Positions 1 to 5,846 of a DNA stretch of 8,261 nucleotides are shown here, piece by piece (within the stretch, counting starts at the first letter, position 1; each line of letters begins with the position of its first letter). Source of the stretch: Bacillota bacterium (GTDB lineage: Bacteria; Bacillota; Clostridia; Oscillospirales; Ruminococcaceae); the NCBI GenBank assembly GCA_023395695.1, contig JAEWYJ010000226.1, positions 1-8,261 of the forward strand, given 5' to 3'. The notes beneath the pieces were generated by a model. The model was not told where the DNA came from, made no database searches, and saw only the letters and a program-made list of their open reading frames with translations. The translations under genes were made by a program, and so were the position numbers.

Positions 1-290
1 GTGTGCAGGCTGACGATATCGAACTGTTCTTTCAGCAGCAGTCGGCGCGCTGCGAATATGGCGCGAATATTTCTAAGGCTGAAAAAGCTTTTAAAAAACG
101 GCAGCACAAAGCTTTGTTTAACGCCGGCCATTGAAGTGCTGTCGCCTGTAGCAGTAAAAACATCATAACCGCGGGCCGAAAAGGCCGACAGATAGGGTGC
201 ATGAAAATTTTTAATATGCGAAGCGGTTGACGCGCAAAACAAGATTTTATTGGCTACGGTAATCACCCGCCCTGATAAAAATTCCGCCAT
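1..290 (-). CDS. Glycosyltransferase, family-4-like N-terminal domain (partial)
   Basis: The minus-strand frame from an ATG at 288-290 stays open to the window edge, giving 96 residues of the N-terminus; the rest lies outside. After about 14 residues comes a hydrophobic beta strand (KILFCAS, 15-21), then HIKNFHAPYL (25-34), a GYDVFTATG stretch (41-49) and DIVSLH (91-96). This order matches the first half of the N-terminal Rossmann domain of GT-B, family-4-type glycosyltransferases such as capsule or exopolysaccharide enzymes, where the last motif is usually followed by a threonine-containing loop. Such enzymes move a sugar from a nucleotide-sugar donor to a glycan or lipid carrier at the cytoplasmic face of the membrane. 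A weak Shine-Dalgarno (AAGG, minus strand of 299-302) sits 8 bases before the ATG, and a good promoter lies just upstream. Donor, acceptor and catalytic residues cannot be judged because the C-terminal half is missing. Confidence 0.8.
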   Translation of the reverse strand, partial: MAEFLSGRVITVANKILFCASTASHIKNFHAPYLSAFSARGYDVFTATGDSTSMAGVKQSFVLPFFKSFFSLRNIRAIFAARRLLLKEQFDIVSLH

Positions 291-320
291 AAAGAATGCC
301 TTGATGCCGGATATGAAACT

Positions 321-349
321 ATTTTATCGCATTATGCATCCAAAAGCAA
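321..349 (-). promoter_or_regulatory. Sigma-A-type promoter for the glycosyltransferase gene
   Basis: On the minus strand TTGCTT (344-349) and TAAAAT (321-326) are separated by exactly 17 bases. The start site would fall near 314, leaving a leader of about 24 bases before the ATG at 290. Both boxes are one base from consensus and the spacing is ideal. Confidence 0.65.
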
Positions 350-505
350 TATGAGCCCGATAAATGGTAAAACCGATGTTTGGACGCGGGCAAACGCACG
401 ATCCGAACACCGGTTGTTTTTCTGCTGGGCCGGCATATAGCCGGGCTGCGCTGCACGGCAGGCTTAGAGAAGCCCCGACTCATTCAGGAGCGGGCTGACG
501 GCGGA

Positions 506-540
506 CTTTATGGCTGACAAAGCGAACAGTAGCCATAAAG
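506..540. repeat. 10-bp perfect inverted repeat
   Basis: CTTTATGGCT (506-515) and AGCCATAAAG (531-540) are perfect reverse complements around a 15-base spacer. No U-run follows directly on either strand, so it is a poor intrinsic terminator. It could be a protein-binding site, a residual mobile-element end or an RNA hairpin; the sequence does not decide. Confidence 0.6.
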
Positions 541-613
541 CTGGCGCTTATAGTTGTTTTTCAATACAGCCAGACGTCAAATGAGCGGTTGGTAAACCGC
601 TTATAGATAAAAC

Positions 614-639
614 CAGCGCGCCCCTAACAGGCGCCGCTG
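614..639 (-). terminator. Probable terminator overlapping the stop codon of the IlvN-like gene
   Basis: In minus-strand RNA CAGCGGCGCC and GGCGCGCTG form a GC-rich stem with one bulged base and a seven-base loop that contains the TAG stop (624-626). It is followed by GGTTTTATCT. The U-tract is short, so this is a modest terminator; a second small hairpin (584-601) lies just downstream. Confidence 0.5.
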
Positions 640-1139
640 ACCAATGCACCGGCTTCCAGCGGGAGGTAGGAAACATTGGCAACCTCGGCGTGCAACAGGC
701 CGTAGGGGGAGACGTCATTTAAGAACAGTGCCAAGCCCTTGGGGTCTGACGCGGTTTCAATGGTCATTTCGTGCGCGGTACGGCCCGAGATCAGCGCGCT
801 GTGCCGGTCGCAGAGGCGGCAGGCCTCGGTATGACTGAGCTGGTCACAGGCGATGCGCACCTTTAACGGGTTGACGTCGCACAGCGGGCTTTGCGAGACC
901 AGCCGCAGCTCGGTCACCTCCTCCAGACGTGCGGTCTGGCTGATGATGCGCGAGGACTGATAACTGTCGGCACTAAAAACGCAGGTGAGGCGGTTTTGAT
1001 CGGGCGCACGGTCCTTTGAGACGACCAGTGTCTCAAGCGCGCAGCCCCAACGGCCCAGCACGCCGGTAAAACGCGCCAGTGTCAAGGCGGCGTCGCCGGT
1101 GAGCAGCGTAACGAGATAGCTTCCGGTTTGATTTTTCAT
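624..1139 (-). CDS. IlvN/IlvH-like acetolactate synthase regulatory subunit (divergent, double ACT)
   Basis: This 171-residue protein has the length and architecture of acetolactate synthase small subunits. An N-terminal ACT domain (about 8-80) carries the WGCALETLVV stretch (31-40), aligning with the family's RGYNIESLTV, and ends in VTELRLVSQ. The C-terminal domain (about 92-165) has PLKVRIACD and PYGLLHAEV, matching the family's RELxLIKV and PFGILEIxR regions. In the family this subunit activates the catalytic IlvB subunit and transmits valine feedback at the first common step of branched-chain amino acid synthesis. It diverges at the valine site: the family's usual ENxPG near residues 14-18 is TGDAA, and the asparagine of GYNIE is Ala34. 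AGGAG (minus strand of 1148-1152) lies 8 bases before the ATG. No ilvB is adjacent; the gene is alone behind a T-box leader and ends at a terminator. It may be a true IlvN working with a distant IlvB, or an amino-acid-sensing relative. Confidence 0.8.
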   Translation of the reverse strand: MKNQTGSYLVTLLTGDAALTLARFTGVLGRWGCALETLVVSKDRAPDQNRLTCVFSADSYQSSRIISQTARLEEVTELRLVSQSPLCDVNPLKVRIACDQLSHTEACRLCDRHSALISGRTAHEMTIETASDPKGLALFLNDVSPYGLLHAEVANVSYLPLEAGALVSGAC

Positions 1140-1189
1140 AGTAAATTCTCCTGTCGTTTCCGCCTCAAATTCGGTTTCAGAGCTTTATA

Positions 1190-1231
1190 AAACAAAAAGA
1201 CCTTCGCCTCTTGTTTTTCAAGAGACAAAGG
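1190..1231 (-). terminator. T-box regulatory terminator
   Basis: In minus-strand RNA a 13-bp stem (arms 1219-1231 and 1201-1213, including G-U pairs) closes a five-A loop and is followed by TCTTTTTGTTTT. It lies between the T-box sequence and the IlvN-like start codon, so it is the conditional terminator of the switch. Confidence 0.9.
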
Positions 1232-1480
1232 CATATAGATGCACTCTGCGGTACCACTCTGATTGCCGCCCGGACAGGCGGCCGCTCACCGGATATCGGG
1301 CAGAAGGCCTGCCGAATACCGAACACTGTAACGTGTGTTAAACGTTCGGGTCTACTTGCCGTATGGCGTTCGATCGACTGCTCGGGGAGGATATTCGCTG
1401 CGCCTGCATTGCTGCCTCGCACCGACCGGCAGCTCTCTGAAAATGCGTTTTATCGCAGGTACTGTTCCCTTCACCGCATT
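1190..1480 (-). ncRNA. T-box riboswitch leader (probably isoleucine-tRNA sensing)
   Basis: Read on the minus strand, the leader has the ordered parts of a T-box. These are a GGGAACAGTA segment with the AGTA of the specifier loop (1460-1463), the nested stem I helices CTGCG/CGCAG, GCATT/AATGC and GCTGCC/GGCAGC capped by a loop with GGTG, the 3' specifier strand GAATATC (1390-1396), then the conserved AGAGTGGTACCGC (1248-1260) and an intrinsic terminator. T-boxes read tRNA charging: uncharged tRNA pairs its anticodon with the specifier and its acceptor end with UGGN, favouring antitermination. The likely specifier is ATC (isoleucine) just 3' of GAAT at 1390-1392. The register is uncertain, with TAT or CTC as alternatives. 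UGGU fits a tRNA with discriminator A, which isoleucine tRNA usually has. An isoleucine signal suits the downstream IlvN-like gene. Confidence 0.92.
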
Positions 1481-1505
1481 TGGGCGAATTAAATTTATTT
1501 GATTT

Positions 1506-1534
1506 ATTATATGCGTTTATTTAAAAAATGTCAA
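1506..1534 (-). promoter_or_regulatory. Consensus sigma-A promoter for the T-box transcript
   Basis: On the minus strand TTGACA (1529-1534) and TATAAT (1506-1511) are separated by exactly 17 bases, a perfect match to consensus. Transcription would begin near 1499 and give a leader of about 360 bases. A promoter this strong fits control by attenuation downstream rather than by initiation. Confidence 0.88.
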
Positions 1535-1561
1535 GTGTCTTATGGATATAATATGCTGAAA

Positions 1562-1591
1562 TTCGACCGTTTTGCATGGCTTGGCTACAAT
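1562..1591 (+). promoter_or_regulatory. Candidate promoter for the ferritin-like gene
   Basis: TTCGAC (1562-1567) and TACAAT (1586-1591) are 18 bases apart. A better -10 (TATAAT, 1618-1623) lies closer to the gene but has no recognisable -35 at the right distance. Which one is used cannot be told from sequence. Confidence 0.35.
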
Positions 1592-1651
1592 AAGCGCACG
1601 GCGGCGTGCACATTGAATATAATATAACAAACGGGAAAGAAGGGGATGACA

Positions 1652-2053
1652 GTGGATTATAGCTTGCCGCAGCGTCTTCAGGACTATATTGAGGCGGAGC
1701 TGCATTATGAATCGCTTTACCGCGCGATGGCGGATGTGGCGCCCAACGAAGAAGAGCGGCGGATTTTTTTGGAAATTGCGGCGAATGAACGTCGGAACGC
1801 AGACAAGTTTTTAAAGGTTTACATGGCGGTAACCGGTCAGGATTATACCCCCCAGACCTATCCGCCGGCTATGGAAGGGCCGTATCAGTTTGCACTGCGC
1901 CAATTGCTACTCAATGAACATAAGGCATTTCAGGAATACCATCAGCAGTTTATGAAAACGGACAATATGGAGCTGAAAAGCGTCTGCTATGAGGCCGGAA
2001 GAAACAAAAGCGCACACATCAACCGGCTGATGAATCTGATGAATGACGTTTGA
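1652..2053 (+). CDS. Small ferritin-like (rubrerythrin-type) four-helix protein
   Basis: The product is almost all helical and shows two helix pairs as in ferritin-like/rubrerythrin domains. Helix A has EAELHYESLY, helix B has EIAANERRNADKF, a linker with PPAMEGPYQF follows, helix C has NEHKAFQEYH and helix D has YEAGRNKSAHINRL. Family members bind a di-iron centre through one Glu on helices A and C and ExxH motifs on B and D. Here the carboxylates are plausibly present, but the B motif reads ERRN and the D motif EAGR, so both expected histidines are replaced. There is no rubredoxin-type cysteine domain. It may be a structural or weak-metal relative rather than a standard peroxidase. The start is taken as GTG at 1652, because AAGGGG ends 6 bases before it but directly abuts the ATG at 1646 (135 residues from there). 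The gene appears monocistronic and ends 40 bases before a strong terminator. Confidence 0.7.
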   Translation: MDYSLPQRLQDYIEAELHYESLYRAMADVAPNEEERRIFLEIAANERRNADKFLKVYMAVTGQDYTPQTYPPAMEGPYQFALRQLLLNEHKAFQEYHQQFMKTDNMELKSVCYEAGRNKSAHINRLMNLMNDV

Positions 2054-2093
2054 GCGCGCATGGGCCATGGGCGATATTATGTTGTCTGCACGA

Positions 2094-2123
2094 AAAAGCA
2101 CCGCCTTTTTGGGCGGTGCTTTT
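2094..2123. terminator. Bidirectional intrinsic terminator between the ferritin-like gene and glnN
   Basis: A 12-bp perfect stem, AAAAGCACCGCC (2094-2105) with GGCGGTGCTTTT (2112-2123), encloses a six-base loop. An A-tract on one side and a T-tract on the other make it usable in both directions. It serves the convergent ferritin-like gene (ends 2053) and glnN (ends 2185). Confidence 0.9.
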
Positions 2124-2184
2124 CCGGATGCAGACAAACTCGGAAAGGAGTTAATAAGAGGATATCGTATTAAGGGCCGACCGT

Positions 2185-4275
2185 TCAGACCGAGAACAGC
2201 AGTTGACCATAGGTCGGGAACGGCCAGGCATTTTCGTCTACGAGCGATTCAAGCTCGTCGGCGACGGCACGCAGCTCCTGCATGGTAGCAAAGAGGCTGT
2301 CATGATGGAATGCGGCGCACTCGGCAAGAACCGAAAAATCCTTGGCCTTGAGCAGCATTGAATCGAGCTCATCAATTTTACCGCTCAGAGAAGCGGCGCG
2401 CAAGGAGAGCTTAGAAACCAGTGATTCTTCAATCTTGCAGGGGATATCGGAAGAAAGCGCCTTCTTGGCGGCAGCGCCTTCGGCAACTTTTCTGGTATAT
2501 TTAAGTACGGCGGGCAAAATATTTTTGCGGGCCATGTCCAGCATGGTGTAAGCCTCGATATCGAGGGTTTTGCAGTAGCCCTCCAGCAGAATATCGCAAC
2601 GTGAGTGCATCTCGGCGGCGGTAAAGACGCCATGCTTCTCAAACATTTTAACATTCTTTTCGGCGGTAAAGAGGGGGACGGCTTCCGGCGTGCTTTTAAG
2701 GTTCAAAAGACCGCGGCGGGCCGCTTCCTTCTGCCAGTCCTCGGCGTAGCCATCACCGTTGAAGATAATGCGCTGATGCGCCTTGACCGTCTTTTTAATC
2801 AGCTTATTAAGCGTGGCGGTAAAGTCCTCGGCGGCTTCAAGTGCGTCGGCAAACCCGCAAAGCGACTCGGCCACAATTGTATTAAGCACAACGTTAGGGC
2901 CGGAGATCGAAAAGCTGGAGCCGGGCATACGGAACTCAAATTTATTGCCGGTAAAAGCAAACGGCGAGGTACGGTTGCGGTCGGTCAAATCCTTGGGGAA
3001 GCGCGGCAGAACATTGACTCCGATGGTCATATCCTGCGCAATACTGCCATTATAGGCGGTGCCGCTGGCAATCGCATCCAGAATAGCGGTAAGCTGATCG
3101 CCCAAAAAGATGGAGAGAATGGCGGGCGGCGCTTCGTTTGCACCAAGGCGGTGGTCGTTGCCGGCCGAAGCGACCGATATGCGCAGCAGATCCTGATAAT
3201 CGTCAACCGACTTGATGACTGCGGCTAAAAACAGCAGGAACTGCGCGTTTTCCTCAGGCGAGTCGCCGGGCTCAAGCAGGTTCAGGCCGGTGTCGGTGGC
3301 CAGCGACCAGTTATTGTGCTTGCCCGAACCGTTGACGCCCGCAAAGGGCTTTTCGTGCAGCAGGCAGACCATATTATGACGCAGTGCAATTTTTTTAATC
3401 ATCTCCATCGTCAGCTGGTTATGGTCGGTGGCGATGTTGGTGGTGGTAAAGATGGGCGCCAGCTCATACTGAGCCGGGGCAACCTCCTTATGCTCGGTCT
3501 TTGCAAAAATGCCGAGCTTCCAGAGCTCTTCGTCAAGATCCTTCATAAAAGCAATCACGTCAGGATCCATTGCGCCGAAGTAATGGTCTTCCATCTCCTG
3601 ACCCTTGGGCGCCTTTGCGCCGAACAGCGTGCGTCCGGTGTAAACAAGGTCGCGGCGCTTGTGGAACAGATCCTTATTAATAAGGAAATACTCCTGCTCG
3701 GGGCCGACGGTGCTAATGACGCGCTCGGCCGGGGTGTTAAAGAGCCGGAGAATACGCAGCGCCTGAACATTAAGCGCCTCCATGGAGCGCATGAGCGGGG
3801 TTTTTTTATCAAGCGCCTCGCCGCCGTAGGAGCAGAATGCCGTGGGGATACACAGCGTGCCGTCCTTAATAAAGGCGGGAGAGGTGGGGTCCCATGCGGT
3901 ATAGCCGCGGGCCTCAAAGGTGGCGCGCAGGCCGCCGGAGGGGAAGGACGAAGCATCCGGCTCGCCGCGGATCAGCTCCTTGCCGGAAAAATCCATCATA
4001 ACCTTGCCGTGCTTTAACGGGGTGATAAAGCTGTCGTGCTTCTCGGCGGTGATGTTGGTCATAGGCTGGAACCAGTGGGTGAAATGGGTTACGCCCTTTT
4101 CCACCGCCCAGTCCATCATGGCGTTCGCAATGACGTTAGCCAGATCAAGGGTCAGGGGCTTTCCTTCCCTGATAAGCTTATGAAACTCCTTGTAGCTGGC
4201 TTTGGGCAGCTTGTTTTGCATAACACCGTCGTTAAAAACCAGACTGCCAAAAATCTCCGGTACGTTTGTCATCAT
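2185..4275 (-). CDS. glnN: Glutamine synthetase type III
   Basis: GlnN joins ammonia to glutamate using ATP, the main entry of ammonium into organic nitrogen; GSIII enzymes are large cytoplasmic dodecamers of about 700 residues, and this one has 696. It opens with the GSIII-specific N-terminus (VPEIFG, 5-10; HFTHWFQPMT, 64-73). The catalytic core shows GPEQEYFLI (191-199), EVAPAQYELAP (264-274), GVNGSGKHNNWS (313-324), NDHRLGANEAPPA (373-385), and DRNRTSPFAFTG with FEFRMPGSS (432-454). The long helical C-terminus typical of GSIII is complete, so I see no damage. AGGAGG (minus strand of 4281-4286) lies 5 bases before the first ATG and 8 before an immediately following second ATG (4270-4272); the second may be the true start. 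It diverges from glnA across 216 bases holding both promoters. A terminator hairpin in its short leader implies attenuation control. Confidence 0.97.
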   Translation of the reverse strand: MMTNVPEIFGSLVFNDGVMQNKLPKASYKEFHKLIREGKPLTLDLANVIANAMMDWAVEKGVTHFTHWFQPMTNITAEKHDSFITPLKHGKVMMDFSGKELIRGEPDASSFPSGGLRATFEARGYTAWDPTSPAFIKDGTLCIPTAFCSYGGEALDKKTPLMRSMEALNVQALRILRLFNTPAERVISTVGPEQEYFLINKDLFHKRRDLVYTGRTLFGAKAPKGQEMEDHYFGAMDPDVIAFMKDLDEELWKLGIFAKTEHKEVAPAQYELAPIFTTTNIATDHNQLTMEMIKKIALRHNMVCLLHEKPFAGVNGSGKHNNWSLATDTGLNLLEPGDSPEENAQFLLFLAAVIKSVDDYQDLLRISVASAGNDHRLGANEAPPAILSIFLGDQLTAILDAIASGTAYNGSIAQDMTIGVNVLPRFPKDLTDRNRTSPFAFTGNKFEFRMPGSSFSISGPNVVLNTIVAESLCGFADALEAAEDFTATLNKLIKKTVKAHQRIIFNGDGYAEDWQKEAARRGLLNLKSTPEAVPLFTAEKNVKMFEKHGVFTAAEMHSRCDILLEGYCKTLDIEAYTMLDMARKNILPAVLKYTRKVAEGAAAKKALSSDIPCKIEESLVSKLSLRAASLSGKIDELDSMLLKAKDFSVLAECAAFHHDSLFATMQELRAVADELESLVDENAWPFPTYGQLLFSV

Positions 4276-4307
4276 CAGTTCCTCCTATCAGCGGGGTTTC
4301 CGCACAT

Positions 4308-4350
4308 AAAAACAAAAGACGCCATGAGCCCTACGGCTCACAGCGTCTTT
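4308..4350 (-). terminator. Intrinsic terminator (attenuator) in the glnN leader
   Basis: In minus-strand RNA arms 4335-4350 and 4315-4330 form a continuous 16-bp helix (AAAGACGC, UGU, GAGCC with GGCUC, AUG, GCGUCUUU) capped by GUAG and followed by TTTTGTTTTT. The middle three pairs (U-G, G-U, U-A) form only in the minus-strand transcript; in plus-strand RNA they are mismatched. The structure is therefore built for glnN transcription. It lies between the glnN promoter and ribosome site, so read-through must be regulated. Confidence 0.85.
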
Positions 4351-4354
4351 GCTG
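4341..4354 (-). promoter_or_regulatory. Candidate ANTAR-target hexaloop hairpin overlapping the glnN terminator
   Basis: In minus-strand RNA, CAGC (4351-4354), loop AAAGAC (4345-4350) and GCTG (4341-4344) form a 4-bp stem with a six-base loop. The loop has A at position 1 and G at position 4, the pair reported as conserved in ANTAR-protein target loops. The loop and 3' arm are also the 5' arm of the terminator, so the two structures exclude each other. Known targets usually have two such hairpins; the next hairpin here (loop CGTAGG if opened to six) does not match. The site is predicted by eye only. Confidence 0.4.
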
Positions 4355-4364
4355 GTATGGCGTA

Positions 4365-4393
4365 ATTATAGCGGTAATTTTGTTATTTGTCAA
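4365..4393 (-). promoter_or_regulatory. Consensus sigma-A promoter for glnN
   Basis: On the minus strand TTGACA (4388-4393) and TATAAT (4365-4370) are separated by exactly 17 bases. The start site would fall near 4358, only a few bases before the hexaloop and terminator structures. Confidence 0.88.
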
Positions 4394-4437
4394 CAGTAAT
4401 TTTGAAATTTTTTATTTATAATCCTGCAAATATCAAC

Positions 4438-4467
4438 TTGCGTTCAAAATGATATCTATGCTACAAT
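4438..4467 (+). promoter_or_regulatory. Promoter for the glnA-ANTAR operon
   Basis: TTGCGT (4438-4443) and TACAAT (4462-4467) are 18 bases apart. Transcription would start near 4474, leaving a leader of only about 18 bases with no room for a riboswitch or attenuator, so any control here should act at initiation. Confidence 0.6.
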
Positions 4468-4491
4468 ACGACACATTAGGGGGTGCTTTAG

Positions 4492-5805
4492 TTGATTTAC
4501 ACCGAAAACGAGGTTCTGGAGTACGTCAGGGAAAATGACGTCAAGTTTATCCGTCTGGCATTTTGTGATTTGTTTGGCGCTCAAAAAAATATTTCCATAA
4601 CGTCCAGCGAGCTCCCGCGAGCCTTCGCGGGCGGCATATCCTTCGACGCCTCGGTGGTGGAAGGCTTTTTGAACGCCGATAAATCCGACCTGTTTCTGGT
4701 GCCGGAGCCTTCGACGCTGGCGGCCATGCCGTGGCGGCCAAGCCGCGGTGGTGCGGTGAGCCTGATTTGCGAGGTGCGCCACCCGGACGGCAGCCTGTTT
4801 GAGGGCGACAGCCGCGCACTGCTGAAAAAAGCCTGCGCACGCGCCGACGAGATGGGGTACAGCTGCCAGATCGGCCCGGAATATGAGTTCTATCTGTTTG
4901 AGCTTGACGAGCGCTCCAACCCGACCCGGCAGCCGATTGATCGCGCCGGCTATATGGATATTCCGCCGGCTGACCGGGGCGAAAATATCCGACGCGACAT
5001 TTGCCTGACCCTGGAAAAGATGGGTGTGATACCCGAAAGCTTTCACCATGAGTCCGGCCCCGGCCAGAACGAGATCGATTTTCGCTATTCCGACGCACTG
5101 ACCGCCGCCGACCAGTTTATCACCTTAAAAGGCGTGGTCAAGGAGATGGCGGCGCAAAACGGCATGTACGCCTCATTTATGCCAAAGCCGCTCGAAGAGG
5201 CGGCGGGCAGCGGGCTGCATATTAATATGTCGCTGGTCCGGGACGGGCGCAACATCTTTGTGGGGCAGCAGTATGGGCACTGCGCCGAGGCCGAAAGCTT
5301 TATCGCCGGCATTTTGGCGCGTGTGCGGGAGATTACGGCCTTTTTAAACCCAACGACCAATTCCTACAGGCGTTTTGGCGCGTTTGAGGCGCCGCAATAT
5401 GTTGCATGGTCGCATTCCAACCGCGCACACCTTATCCGCATCCCTGCCGCCGACGGCGAGTACACCCGAATGGAGCTGCGTTCCCCCGACCCGACCTGCA
5501 ACCCGTATATTGCCTTTGCGCTGCTGATGCACGCCGGGCTTGACGGCATTCAACAGGGGTTGCCCCTGCCGCCGGCGGCGGTGGCGAACGCGTCTTTGGC
5601 CGGTGCGCTTGCACAATACGAAAAACTGCCCGAAAGCCTTGGGGAAGCGCTGCATCTGGCCGAACAGAGCGCGTTTGTCCGGCGCGTGCTCCCCGGCGTG
5701 ACACTCCAGCGTTTTGCAGAGGCTAAGCGCCGTGAGCAGGCTGCGCTTAACAATGCGGAGTACAAAAGCAAATGCGAGCAGCAGATGTATTTTGAGCGGT
5801 ATTAG
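4492..5805 (+). CDS. glnA: Glutamine synthetase type I
   Basis: This enzyme makes glutamine from glutamate, ammonia and ATP. The 437 residues fit the shorter GSI-alpha class of Firmicutes. Motifs appear in order: FDASVVEGF (51-59; the ammonium-site Asp and Ser region, with Ala where FDGS has Gly), GPEYEFYLF (128-136), HHESGPGQNEID (185-196), GSGLHINMS (239-247), NPTTNSY (286-292), FEAP (298-301), NRAHLIRIP (310-318) and RMELRSPDP (326-334). The segment after NSY is one residue shorter than in Bacillus GlnA. Asn61 sits where Bacillus subtilis GlnA has Arg62, a residue tied to glutamine feedback inhibition and regulator contacts. The start is TTG at 4492, with AGGGGGTG ending 6 bases upstream. 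An ANTAR gene follows after 41 bases with no terminator, an arrangement resembling the glnA-antiterminator pair described in solvent-producing clostridia. A GSIII gene lies divergently upstream. Confidence 0.96.
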   Translation: MIYTENEVLEYVRENDVKFIRLAFCDLFGAQKNISITSSELPRAFAGGISFDASVVEGFLNADKSDLFLVPEPSTLAAMPWRPSRGGAVSLICEVRHPDGSLFEGDSRALLKKACARADEMGYSCQIGPEYEFYLFELDERSNPTRQPIDRAGYMDIPPADRGENIRRDICLTLEKMGVIPESFHHESGPGQNEIDFRYSDALTAADQFITLKGVVKEMAAQNGMYASFMPKPLEEAAGSGLHINMSLVRDGRNIFVGQQYGHCAEAESFIAGILARVREITAFLNPTTNSYRRFGAFEAPQYVAWSHSNRAHLIRIPAADGEYTRMELRSPDPTCNPYIAFALLMHAGLDGIQQGLPLPPAAVANASLAGALAQYEKLPESLGEALHLAEQSAFVRRVLPGVTLQRFAEAKRREQAALNNAEYKSKCEQQMYFERY

Positions 5806-5846
5806 CGGTTAATGGCAGTAAGGCATGATGAAAGAGGGTGGGCGGC

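Larger units (their letters stand above)
291..623. other. Non-coding interval rich in inverted repeats
   Basis: No convincing reading frame is present on either strand; the longest short frames lack ribosome sites and recognisable content. The interval holds the glycosyltransferase promoter (321-349), a small GC-rich hairpin at 430-444 (CCGGC, loop ATATA, GCCGG), a 10-bp perfect inverted repeat at 506-540, a 7-bp hairpin at 584-601 (AGCGGTT, loop GGTA, AACCGCT) and the terminator of the gene to its right. The 360-600 part is downstream of one minus-strand gene's terminator and upstream of the next gene's promoter, so nothing obvious transcribes it. Confidence 0.5.

Noticed and set aside
354..443. 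Small plus-strand frame of 29 codons from ATG 354
   Set aside because: No Shine-Dalgarno, no promoter in the right place and no recognisable content.
1211..1492. Plus- and minus-strand open frames across the T-box region
   Set aside because: The stretch is explained by T-box structure and a terminator, and the encoded peptides resemble no protein.
2605..4017. Long plus-strand open frames (2605-3228 and 3316-4017) opposite glnN
   Set aside because: They lie entirely antisense to a fully convincing GSIII gene, have no ribosome sites and encode nothing recognisable; they are codon-bias shadows.
4326..4339. Second ANTAR hexaloop in the glnN leader
   Set aside because: The hairpin closes naturally to a GUAG tetraloop, and opened to six bases the loop is CGTAGG, without A1 or G4.
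4547..5098. Minus-strand open frames within glnA
   Set aside because: Arginine- and proline-rich low-quality translations antisense to a clear gene.
5838..5840. GTG start for the ANTAR gene
   Set aside because: It lies on the Shine-Dalgarno itself; TTG 5847 has proper spacing and gives the usual short N-terminus before the first beta strand.
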